The notes beneath the pieces are model-generated. The model was not told the DNA's origin, searched no databases, and saw nothing but the letters and a program-made list of their open reading frames with translations. Of a stretch of 20,316 nucleotides of DNA, positions 9,495-19,330 are shown in pieces (position 1 is the first letter of the stretch; each line of letters opens with the position of its first letter). A program made the translations under genes and the position numbers. The stretch spans positions 1 to 20,316 of the forward strand of contig JAAAUF010000763.1 of assembly GCA_015499985.1 (NCBI GenBank), given 5' to 3'. Source of the DNA: Haplosporangium gracile. Lineage: Eukaryota > Mortierellomycota > Mortierellomycetes > Mortierellales > Mortierellaceae.

Positions 9495-9986
9495 TAAGTG
9501 CCAGAACGGCCAAATTGAACCACACTGCAAGAAGTTATACTAGACGCGAATACGCCTAGGCCAGGCTAGTCATGGGCACGAGAGCGTAGGATATTCAAGA
9601 TAGATTGATTGCACATGGTCAATCTTTGAAACGAAGGAAATGTCGTTGCAGCGTAAAAGGAGACAAGGGCTGTTCACCATCTCATCTCCGAACAAAAGAG
9701 TCGACTGGTCCAACAGAGCAATGTTAGCAACACAATTCAGCGCCATCCTATGAACCAATCCACCAATAGCGAGCAAAAATGGGCAGGCTGAAAACAAGGA
9801 CCTGTCCACGTTTTGTGGCAAATTTTGCGCTTGCTATTAAAGAGGCGAATGCGACAAGTCAGCTGCAAGCACACACACAAATCAGAAAAACAAAGTCGGA
9901 AATGAATGTCGAGAAACAATGTCTGTTCACAAAACCTTACAGAAGGGATAAACATAGTACCCCAGCGTTCCCCACCCGACCCAAAC

Positions 9987-10013
9987 CACACACACATACA
10001 CACACAACACACA
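9987..10013. repeat. CA-rich microsatellite
   Basis: An imperfect (CA)n run interrupted by single T and A bases. A similar run lies at 11061-11083. Confidence 0.85.
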
Positions 10014-11060
10014 GTTCATCAATCCCTCTTACTTTCTCATATGAAAAGGAAAAAGGTGATCGGCGACTTTTCACAATCCTCTACCATCTGCAAGGAAACT
10101 GTTTTTGTTTTTTACTTTATGACCATGTCGTCGTTGAAACGAAAACGAAAAAAAAAGGAAAAAGTAAAAAAGCAAGCAAGGTGATGACAAAGACAGAACA
10201 CATCGTTTCGCTATAATGATCTACGATCTACTTTATTGTTCTGCCTCTTTGTCCAAACCTCATTATTTTAACATTCATCGTGTTCCCCTCGACAAGGTCA
10301 CCCGCACACACCATTGAGCGTGACATTCATCGATCATGCCTCTCTATCAAAGAGCACCCACATAGCAAAAGGTGAACAAAAGGGAGGTCACTTGGTCAAA
10401 AATTTGTCCAAATGGTCAGTCAGACCTGCTGATGCGTGCTTCGCTACCAACAAACAATTATAGATGCTCTTTGCCATTGTGCCATTTGCCCATAAACCAC
10501 CCCTTTTTTGAAAGAAAAAAAAGCAAATTATGACCGCGGTTTTTTCGACAGACGAGGAGAAGAAGGGAGGGAAAACAAGTGGACGGAGGCAAAACGTTAG
10601 CGTCCTCTCGTCTTGATTGCATTTAGTATCGATTGGTGCTCAAGGATCCGATGAAGAGGCTGAATATCTGCCCTGCCCTATCGTGTTTGTTTTGTTTGGC
10701 TTGTGTGAATGAACATGCACCAACCACCAGCCTCTCGCTTATTATTATTGGCGCATGGTCAGTGTTTGTATTTGTATACATACTACATGTTAGGCATGCA
10801 TAGGGTCGTTAGTTGTTGGTCAGGCTCTGTCAGTTAGGGCCGGTATTGTTTTTGTTGCCGAGCATCAAGTGTGAATGCGAGCGCATAGCAGCAAGGAGAT
10901 GGCCATCCGCTAAAATAAACAGACCATACCAGCCCTTCTATTCATCCACTCATCCCATACCATCCAGGGACCCATTCAAATAAAAACAACAAAAACAAAG
11001 AGTTGGAATGGGGAGAAGAAGAGGGGCAACTAACACTTTGACCATGCCCCAACCATCAGG

Positions 11061-11083
11061 CACATACACACACACACATACAC
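11061..11083. repeat. CA-rich microsatellite
   Basis: An imperfect (CA)n run with two CATA interruptions, immediately before the long pyrimidine tract. Confidence 0.85.
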
Positions 11084-11100
11084 TTGTCAACTCTGTACCT

Positions 11101-11808
11101 GAATCACACGTTCTCCTCCCTCCCTTTTTCGTCACCCGTCCACTTTCACCCTTGGCTTGCTTTGTTCATCATTCATCATTCAATGGCCCGTCCTCTATCT
11201 TTTATTCATTGTCGAGTTTTTTTTCCTTTAAAGACCCTGAACAACCTTGCACACTTTTTCCTTTTCCCCCTTTTCTTCTTTCTTTTCTGCTGTCCTTATC
11301 CCCCTCTCCCTTTCTTTACTCTTCACTTCTCTTTTTGTCCCTTATCCTTCTGCATCCTTCCCCCTTCCCCTCATTCTATCATCAATCCTCTCCTAACATC
11401 TTTGTCATCCGCCACCCTCCCTTCCTTCGTAGCTATTTTTGCCACTCCCCTTTGTCTTCCCTCTTTACGATTCTGCCCAATAACTCACTCTTCCCTTATT
11501 TTAAAGACCCAACACTTTTTCACAATTGTTTTCAAATTTCTAGTTCAAGCTTCTACACCAACCACCCTTACTACACCACCTACCTATCCATCGCAATCCT
11601 CCCAACCGCCGTTTTGCAACTCCACCCTACCACATTTTTAGCCTGCTTACCACTTCCTCATAACGATCCTCAATCCTCAATTAGACTCTTCTCCATTTAT
11701 ACCCAACCCTTCGAGCCATCCTTATTTCATTTTATTTTTTTCAAAACCGTATACCCTTTGCTCAAGCTAACTGCCAACTCCCCACTCAATAACTTTACGA
11801 ACAACAAC
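11101..11808 (+). promoter_or_regulatory. Long polypyrimidine leader upstream of the PB1-SAM gene
   Basis: About 700 bases in which the plus strand is overwhelmingly C and T, broken by short A-containing words. It ends in an A/C-rich stretch (ACGAACAACAACATG) at the start codon. It is the longest of several same-sense pyrimidine tracts that precede genes in this window. It keeps a frame open from 11008 into the first exon, but the translation is low-complexity S/F/L/P and has no domain. Probably promoter plus 5' UTR (inference). Confidence 0.5.
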
Positions 11809-13778
11809 ATGACCGCTACCGTCAAAGCCTGGCACCGCGACGACTGCCGACGCCTCTCGATCGATATCGAACAGATCCAATACCAAGACCTCAAGAAGAA
11901 GGTACATATCCGCCGCCTTTGTTGGCTCACATTCAAATTCCACAGTTCTCCACATATAATTATGGACATACAATACTAACAATCCAACTTCACTATTTTC
12001 TCATCCCCTTCAACGAACCCTCCAAATAGCTCCAGAGTACCTTCCAGCTCGAGAACGAGTTCACAGTCAAGTACGCTGACATGGACGGTGACCTCTGCAC
12101 CATCGCGGGCACTGAAGAGTTTGAAGATATGATCAACTCGGACTTGGTCAAGGAGCGTAAAGCCACCTTGAGACTTCAGATCATTCCCAACTCCCGTCGG
12201 CCCAGTATCCTTCATCAACGTGACTCTTCAGACCAATCAGGTACCTCGACCCTTGGTGCGTTTTTTCTCTTGCCTTTCTTTTTGCTCTGCGATGTGATGT
12301 TGCTTATGCAGTTTGGATTTGGGTTGTGTAGTGGGTGGGTTTTTTCACGTCTGTATTGGTTCTTGTGCTCCACGCTCCGCCCTTTTTTTTTGAGCTTTGT
12401 AGTTGATGCTGTCGTTGGACATGTGCTCATTTCATGCACCCTCCCATGCGCACGAGGACCAAATGCCTTTCCAATGTGCTCACTCTCTCACTCTCTCACC
12501 CTCCTTCCCTATTTCTCACCCTCCTTCCCTATTTCTCACCCTCCTTCCCTATTTCTCACCCTCCTCCCCCTGGCTTTCTCGCATTTCAATCAAAGCGCGC
12601 TAACCCCAAAACGAACAACCCCCTAACCATCCAATTTTTCATTCTTGCTTTGTTGTCGCTTGTTTACCAGTAGGAGGAGAGTCGAAGGGAAGCAGCAGGG
12701 GACCATTCGATAGCGAATACGCGGACTCGGACATGCTCGAGATCCTCCGCGATATCAGTCTTTTCATCTGTGCTCGGGGTATGGACCGTCACGGCGCCGA
12801 ACATGGTTCGTTTCACTTTACTATGTCTCTTTCGCGACCAAATCTACTTTTTACCATTCGCACGAATGTCATAACTCATCTTCTTTATAACTTATTTTAC
12901 TTCAATACTGATGCGTGTCTAGCAGAGAGTGCATTGGCAGATCTGCCACCTGGTGCGTCCTCTTGGGTTTCTGCTGGCAAGAACCTCATCAGTAAGTCTC
13001 TCTCCTCCTTTCCCTCCTCACAGCTCCGCCGCTGATCTCATGTATCATCTTCTTTTTATCGCCTCGAGATCTTATTGGCTCTTTCGTGTCCTCCCTCACA
13101 CTCAACCACTCACAAAAACGCGTTTACCTATTCTTCTCTTTTTTTTTCATTGATGGAATTTAGCACCAAAATCGGCACAGAACTACCAACGCCTGAACTA
13201 CGCCCGCGCCGCCCGCGCAAAGTTCCCATCGTTCAATGGTACCGACCGTAAGTCTTTGCTTTCTTTTTCTCGCCTCTCTTTCTTTTCAAAGTCTTAGTCT
13301 TGTCAAAGCGTTATCTTAACAACCTCTACCTTTTTCTTGTTAGTGCTGAATGGACTTGACACACATGTGTACAACTGGACCGTCGAAACAACATCCCAAT
13401 GGCTCACTACAAACGGATACGAAGACAGCGTCCAATCCTTCAAAGGTAACAAAGCCCTCACTCTCCCTCTCCCTCTCCTTCTCCATCCTCTTCCCCTTCC
13501 CCATCTATCCTTGTATAGCCGATTTTATATACTCTTATTAATATCCTAACCCCTCTTTCTGTGATCCCTTCCTTACACCTCAAATAGAGAACGACATTAC
13601 AGGAGACGTACTACTGGACTTGACACACGACACATTGAAGGACATGGGCATGGCATCCACAGGCCGCAGGATCCGTCTCCTCAAGATGATCGCCGAGCTC
13701 CGCATCCATGTCGCAGACCTCACCCTCCAAGAGGTCACCGACGAAGCTCAAGCCCAAGAAGCTCTTCCCCTCAACTAG
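11809..13778 (+). CDS. PB1 and SAM domain protein, probable signalling adaptor
   Basis: Seven exons: 11809-11901, 12030-12255, 12671-12805, 12923-12991, 13164-13247, 13344-13445 and 13588-13778; 299 residues with these junctions, phases consistent. Residues about 2-84 form a PB1 domain: TVKAWHRDDCRRLSI with the basic-face Lys6, then the acidic OPCA motif YADMDGDLCTIAGTEEFED (46-64). It could therefore pair through either face. After a Ser/Gly-rich linker (about 85-125) and a variable middle, residues about 210-279 form a SAM domain: VYNWTVETTSQWLTTNGYED, DITGDVLLDLTHDTLKDMGM, and TGRRIRLLKMIAELR. Both are protein-binding modules and no catalytic domain is present, so an adaptor role, perhaps in MAPK or polarity signalling, is inferred by analogy with Ste50 (SAM plus RA). 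The acceptors of exons 3 and 4 are ambiguous by three bases. The exon 2 donor at 12256 was preferred to one at 12241. Confidence 0.85.
12494..12564 (+). repeat. 20-bp tandem repeat inside an intron
   Basis: Three perfect copies of a 20-base unit, CTCCTTCCCTATTTCTCACC, at 12501-12520, 12521-12540 and 12541-12560, with partial copies on both sides. It lies in the 415-nt second intron of the PB1-SAM gene and is wholly pyrimidine apart from two A per unit. Slippage polymorphism is likely. Confidence 0.95.
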
Positions 13779-14057
13779 AATTGAAAAACAAGAAGGCGAC
13801 CTCAAACCACAAATGACGAGGAAGGACGTCAAGGAGGAGGAGACATGATATACCTTAAACGTATGTACTACTTTTTAAAGAATATGAATGGAGTGATAAA
13901 AATGGGGGATCATAGCGCTTTTCCAAAAAGTGGCTTGAAAACTCAGAAAATGAACGACAAGAATAAATAAATCTATACCACCGCCACCAGCGCTTTTTTT
14001 TAAAAAAATATGGCTCTATATTATTTTGTTAATATCAGATACATCACTAGGAGAAAA
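13779..14057. other. 3'-3' spacer between PB1-SAM and ALG9, with AATAAA at 13962-13967
   Basis: 279 bases between convergent stop codons. A plus-strand AATAAA at 13962-13967, within GAATAAATAAATC, lies about 185 bases after the PB1-SAM stop and is its likely polyadenylation signal. No canonical signal for ALG9 was seen on the minus strand, only AATAAT-like sequence near 14020-14030. Confidence 0.55.
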
Positions 14058-17000
14058 TCATACAGGAGATGGAGGATGAGAAGAAGTAGCCTTACGACGC
14101 GCAAGGCAATAATCTCCCCACACTTTCGTCTGACCCCTCGTCAGGGCAACAGTGATCTTGTCCGGGATCCAGAATGCACGGATCAATGGGTGACGTCCTG
14201 CTCCGACTGTGGTATCCAAGAACTTTGTGCAGTATAACCGCTCCCATTTCTCCTTGTCCTGCAGGTACCGTGGCTCAATGAGGTCTGCGGTTGTAGAGTC
14301 CTCCTTGTCTATGTACCGTCCACTGTAGTCCAGATCCACCAAATATTGGCATTGCTCCAGCGGTGTCTATAAGTACAAAAATAACAAACGCGGATGACAT
14401 GAGTATTTGACATTCAACAGTCAAAATATTTCAACAGTCTCAAATCCGATATCAAGGTCCAGGACTTACATAGTGCTCATGAACCTCCTTATTCTCGTTG
14501 TTCATCAAAAGAGAGATATATGAAGTGCCAGGACGCCTGTCTGCACTCCAGCGCCAATCGATCCTGAAAGGCTGATGTGTCTTTCCAGCATTAGCAGAGG
14601 GCTGAGCCTCCAAAGGCGGCAACTCCCCCGATGTGTTGGCAGACTCCAGGAACTCTCCAGGCAAAAGTCCATCAAAGTGGCTTTTGATCAGTCCTAGTTT
14701 GGCACCCTTGGGCAAAAAGTAATGCGAAGGGAACCTATACCACTCCTTGCCAACACAGACACGAACGACCTCTGGCTTCTTGGATGCTTCAGTAGTGACA
14801 CTTCCATCCTCTGACGTAGCGGAAGTAGCTGCTGCTGCTGCAACAATAGTAGGGTCAACGGTGCCTTCGATAGCAATGGGTCCTGGGACCTTGACTAAAT
14901 CAAATGCCTTCCTGTACACATCGATTGGCGCCGAGTAGTGCTCGTGAAGTGCCAAAATCCTAGAAATTGAAAGCGCCGCCGCTGCAATCAAAACAACCCA
15001 AACCAATCCTGCCGAGTACTTGTGGATCGCCGCCGTCTACAATTTATGTTCACAATAAAAGTACCATTATTAACAACATCATATATCACGAGAACCAACA
15101 AATATAACATACATGTGAGAAACATACCTTGGAGCGAGTGACGAAACGGTCGAGGCCACGCTGAATCAGCTTTTGGACCATAAAGAGGGTCATGCAAGCG
15201 TTGAAGCAAATAAGAGGGTAGACCACAAACAAGAAGCGCTCCTCCTTGTGCGGCTGCACGGTAAAGATGGCGAACCAGAGGTAGAAAGGTGACAGTTTCA
15301 ACGAGAACAACAGCAATGGATCCTTGATCTCTCCTGAACTGCTGGGCGAATTGGGCAGCGCATCCGGAATGGCAAAATATGTCACCAACTATAAAATAAA
15401 TTAATAATATTCAAGATTTTGCAATTGGAGTATGTCAATTGTCATGAATACTACATAGGAGAAGAAACCCATCCAGAGGTACGCATGTGTTTCACTTACA
15501 AGGGCAGGGAGGGAGACCAAGGCAGCGATAAAGAGAACATTAAAGTTTAAGATCCCATTGAGGATGTAAAACCACCATGGCTCCGTGCCAAAGATGTCGG
15601 GCCCAACATCACCGCCGAAGACGTTATACAACACAATGTTGAGAGGGACAACGACCAACTTATTGTAGTAGTAACGGTCAATGACGATAATAGGGATCTA
15701 GTTGTTACATTGCAAACACAGGAATAACAAGGTTAGGTCAATACTCCTCAGCCGAAGAAAAAAATACAAGATTGCTGCTGTATGTCAAGTTCCTGCCAAG
15801 CCCGCAAAAAGAAAGGTTCACGGGTAAAACATGAAATCTCCCGTCCTTTCACATGTACGGTAAAAAGAAACCCATCGTGAAATCCCGTACGTACCAGGAC
15901 GCATCCCAAAACTATGATGGCAGATGTTACCAGCCGAAGAAACCGGATCCTGCGCCAATCTCTGAATCTGACTGTCTTCTTCTTGCTCTGGTTACGGCTG
16001 TGGATCAAAAGTTCCTCGAGAGCAAAGGGCAAGCCCACGGCAGCCGAGAATGGCCAGCCCAATAGTCCGCCTAATCCGACCCAGAAAATAGCCCAGAATG
16101 TCCGCTTTCCTGAATGTTGGCGTGGTGGTTGGAGCATTTGGCTGAAAAACAGCATTGTCGTATACATCGCAAATGTCGACGGCAAGAATGCTATAAAAGG
16201 GTTGGTAACAAACAGAGCAAAAATCATAATTAGTTACATATGTCATGATGTGTGATGTATCCTTGTCTCCTCACCTCCTCGTCTCCTTGTGTTCGTGATC
16301 CTTTTTCTGTTGGTCAATTACCATTGGAAGCGATCCAAGTTCCCGCGCTGGTAATAAGTGTTAAGAGGAGATACCGTCCTATCCTCGGGTCCACCTCGTC
16401 CACAACTGCCCGGTATAATGTTGCTTCACAATGAGCAGAGACGGCGCCCAGAATAATGCGGATGATAAAGAACACTTGGAGCTAGGAGGGGATTGAAATG
16501 AACGTTCACGCATATATGTCAGTCCAATTGGTCCAAATATTTACAACCACAACCAACCACAACGGTAACAACAAGAAGTACGAAGATGAAAACAACGAAT
16601 AGCCAATAAAGGGGACTCACGCGATTAGCACTCATGGCGAGGCGGGTGATTTCCGCGGCAAGGGTGTGAAGGAGAATGTACGCCCAACTTCTGATAGCGT
16701 ATAGAGGAGAATACTCCCATGTCTCGAGTCCTGATCCGTACTGGAGATAATGCATTGGCTCCCAAAAGTTGAACACTTCGTCGCAGTCCGAGATGTTTGA
16801 GTACGTCGCTGCCAGTGCTCTTACAAGGAAGATGGTCTTGAAGGCCACCGAGTACGACGGACAATATGGCTGCACCGCGTTCCTAAAACAAGTTGGTTGC
16901 GAAAGAGAGACAATTGATTAGCAAACCGGACAAAAGTTCCGCTCGTCGTGGTTGCTGTTGTTAATGAACACTGACGCGGATCAAAACAACAACAAACAGA

Positions 17001-17357
17001 TGTGCTGCATTACCTCCAACGCGAGAGTTCGTCTAAGTATTCAGTCCGATCAGAACTCGAGTCGCTCCCGCTGTTGTAGGGACTGTCCTCAAAGTCGCCC
17101 ATCTTTGAGTCTGTCCGGGTCCGGTGTCCATTCGACTGACCGTGTCCATTGCTGATGCTGTTTATGGTGTTGCGTTGTTTGAGTGTTTGCTTTAAGGACT
17201 TTGCTGTTGTGGTTGCAGTGTTGCTGCTGTTGGATGAGCTGGTCATTGCGTCCATTTGTTTTGACCCTCCTGCTTCTCGCCCTGAGGGCGTTGGTGATGT
17301 TGGTGTTGGCGGTGCCTGTGTCGTTGTAGCCTGTGTTCTTTTCGGTATCCTTGGCAT
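14058..17357 (-). CDS. ALG9: ALG9-type alpha-1,2-mannosyltransferase (GT22)
   Basis: ER-membrane enzyme that adds alpha-1,2-linked mannoses from dolichyl-phosphate-mannose to the lipid-linked N-glycan precursor. Eight exons, in coding order: 17357-17014, 16882-16621, 16481-16322, 16190-15895, 15697-15500, 15388-15128, 15036-14470 and 14366-14058; 798 residues, phases consistent. Signature segments: SDCDEVFNFWEPMHYLQYG with the acidic lumenal loop at 147-150, AHCEATLYRAV, AFLPSTFAMYTTML, IDRYYYNKLVVVPLNIVLYN, FGTEPWWFYILNGILNFNV, FTVQPHKEERFLFVVYPLI and the C-terminal YLVDLDYSGRY. This order and the GTEPWxFY and QPHKEERF motifs are typical of ALG9. It is longer than human (about 611) or yeast (about 555) ALG9, owing to a 115-residue low-complexity N-terminal extension (exon 1, rich in S/T/P/N/G) and extra sequence in exon 7, including an Ala/Thr/Ser-rich stretch. 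An alternative start within the extension (for example a Met near residue 86) cannot be excluded. Confidence 0.94.
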
Positions 17358-18114
17358 GAGTGTGAGTTAAAGAAGGAAGAAGAGGATGTCGTGTGTGTTG
17401 CTACGAGCAAGGAGGGTAAAAAAGGTGGTGAAGTTGGAGACTAAGGGGGTGTTAATGTGGAAGGTAACAAATGTATTGAAGTAGGGGGTTTGTTGGTCGT
17501 CAAAAGCAGGAAGGGATAAAAGAAAAGAAGAAAGAAAAGGAAGGAAGTGTCGTTCAGGTCGTGAAAAAGGGTCGTGTTCGTATGTCGCTCTCTGTGTTGT
17601 TACTGTGCACGGAGTGAAAAATAACAAAAGTGTGTGTGGAGGGACAGACAAGGGTTAAAAAGAGAAACGCAGAAAGGAAGGTGGTCGTGATGCGGAGAAG
17701 GGTGAAGACAAAGAAGAAAAAACAAAACAAAGACAAGCACCCTGCCTTTTGATCTCCATAGTAAGCAACAGACAAACAACAACAAATGAGCGACCACCAA
17801 CACACACGCAACACGACTACAATTGTTTACGATAACCTTTATCGCTGTGGACCTTGGACCAAAGTGCAGTAGCCAGCCAGACCATGGGTTATTTTCTTCT
17901 TTTTTGTGAGCAAACCAGAACAGTGAGCAATTGTCCTACATTTCCTCGATTGAACTTTGTCTAAATACCTTCTCATCCATCCTCCCTCCTCTCATGTGAA
18001 TTCGGAGCATTTTTCTCAAATCGATACAACCATGTCAACGTTGGTCAAAACTGTTCTTGGAAATGGTAATTGCAGGGTTCATACCACCATGCTGATGTAG
18101 TTAACAGTAGTGGT
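17358..18114. promoter_or_regulatory. ALG9 leader and promoter region
   Basis: From 17365 to about 17740 the plus strand is purine-rich, so the minus-strand leader of ALG9 is pyrimidine-rich, the same pattern as at the other genes here. No coding resemblance was found. Open frames on the minus strand in this stretch are low-complexity products of the base bias. The segment 17830-18110 shows nothing I can name. Confidence 0.45.
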
Positions 18115-18120
18115 TTTATT
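18115..18120 (-). terminator. AATAAA 3' of the decayed minus-strand gene
   Basis: The minus strand reads AATAAA about 25 bases beyond the terminal TAG of the decayed gene. It fits a polyadenylation signal retained from when the gene was active. Confidence 0.4.
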
Positions 18121-18144
18121 ATCAACGGCCTTCTGTTGCTCGCT

Positions 18145-19077
18145 CTATCGACCATGACCTTCTATCAAAGTCAAACCTTGCAAATCTATCTCCCATTGAC
18201 GTGTGTCCTCTGTCATCCAATTGGGCGTGAGGATATTAACCGTTGATGGTTCCTTAACAAGACAGTTTGAGCCTTGCGACGGCAACGTCCACAAGACAGG
18301 TGTCGACAGGTGTCTGCTCTCCTGGTCTGTTGCCGCCAATGACGCAGAGGTCCTTCTGTCCTGGATGAGAGTGCTGTGTACAAGTAAGCAACTTCTCTCC
18401 TGTAGACTAAAGTCATCCTTCTGCTGCCCGAAGTTGCAAACTCACCTCAGTCTTCCTGAAATAGATAAAATCGATTGAGGCGAAGGGGTGGTTGGTCAAG
18501 ACTGTTCGAGGTCAGGCTCAAGTAAGTGAACATCTCTTCCGACGGAATGCTGGACTTAGGTGATGACTGCCGCAATAGAATGCAGAATGACCAGGCCACG
18601 GTAGACCTTTGATGAGCCTCCCTGTTGTCTGATGGTCACTTCCTGATTGTCGAGTCCGGGTTGTTGAATCCTATTGAGCGGTCGTCGATGAATAAGGCTT
18701 TAAGCTGACGGGAATGAGGGAGGGAAAGAAAGGAGAAAATCTAAGTCATCCAAGCTAGATCCTTCTTTATTTAGTGGCGTCACTGTGGGAAATGAAACTC
18801 TCACATCGTTCCTACCGCCCTTCCTCAGCAACATCTGGCCAAACTCGAGGGAAAAAGTCTGGGAATCAATAGTTGCAGACAAGCAGGAAGGAGAGGCAGT
18901 CTGAGCCGGAGAGGAAACTGACTATGGTGGTCCTGGTCTCTGAAGTCGAGCGCACGGATGTCGCTGTCGATGGTTCCAGGGACTGCATGGTTGGTTGGTG
19001 ATGTTGCGGTGGTTGTTGAAGAAGAGTGTATGCTTGTCAGTGGCGGTATCTGGATGAATAAAGGTCGTCTTAGTCAT
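18145..19077 (-). pseudogene. Decayed multi-exon gene, family not recognised
   Basis: Coding-like pieces occur in order on the minus strand but not in one frame. An ATG at 19077-19075 opens a 51-codon frame (MTKTTFIHPDTATDK) that stops at 18924. A piece in another frame over the same bases includes VPGTIDSDIRALDFRDQDHH. A third frame, ending at 18700, contains SATIDSQTFSLEFGQMLLRK. Further pieces near 18570-18700 (QLKALFIDDRSIGF, VTIRQQGGSSKVYRGLVIL) are again frame-shifted to each other. The last piece, from about 18373 after an AG to the stop at 18147-18145, reads LIQDRRTSASLAATDQES and onward, including NILTPNWMTEDTRQWEIDLQ. An AATAAA at 18120-18115 follows the stop. Splice-like sites are present but no intact model can be made. 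The SLEFGQMLL piece faintly recalls the start of a BTB domain, but this is not supported. Confidence 0.38.
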
Positions 19078-19330
19078 GTTTGCGAACTAAATAAAGTTGT
19101 CATTTTTTTCACACGAGAGGAGCATCCGTTGGCAAGCAATGCTGTGTCTTCTTGTGTTTTACGTTCTTTTTCTTTCTTTCTTTCTAATCTTCATCTTTCG
19201 TTCTAGATCTTTTTCATCTACGCTCACCGTTCAACGTCATCACTTGCGACAGCAATACACAAAAAAGGAAACAAAAGTACTCCACCTCTCCTCTATTTCT
19301 CACTACTCGCCTGTCTATCTCACTGTCGCA
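19078..19330. other. Short divergent spacer between the two broken genes
   Basis: About 250 bases with a T/C-rich plus-strand run (about 19160-19230) that resembles the pyrimidine leaders of intact genes here and fits an old promoter/leader of the F-box gene. No coding resemblance. Confidence 0.4.

Larger units (their letters stand above)
9495..11100. other. Long gene-free region upstream of the PB1-SAM gene
   Basis: About 1.6 kb with no open frame showing family resemblance, codon-like composition or splice-linked coding segments on either strand. It includes CA-type microsatellites at 9987-10013 and 11061-11083 and A-rich runs near 10145-10175 and 10515-10530. No tRNA, rRNA or transposon ends were recognised. 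It may hold distal promoter elements of the PB1-SAM gene or an unrecognised non-coding RNA; the sequence alone does not decide. Confidence 0.4.

Noticed and set aside
11008..11979. 323-codon open frame on the plus strand over the pyrimidine tract
   Set aside because: Only its end (from the ATG at 11809) is real PB1 coding sequence. The rest is low-complexity S/F/L/P/H produced by C/T bias, with no domain.
18031..18099. Small plus-strand frame starting MSTLVKTVLGNG
   Set aside because: Only 22 codons, with no support from splice sites or family likeness.
18203..18478. 91-codon plus-strand frame
   Set aside because: No recognisable features; it is antisense to the better-supported minus-strand relic, which has splice-like sites and a polyadenylation signal.
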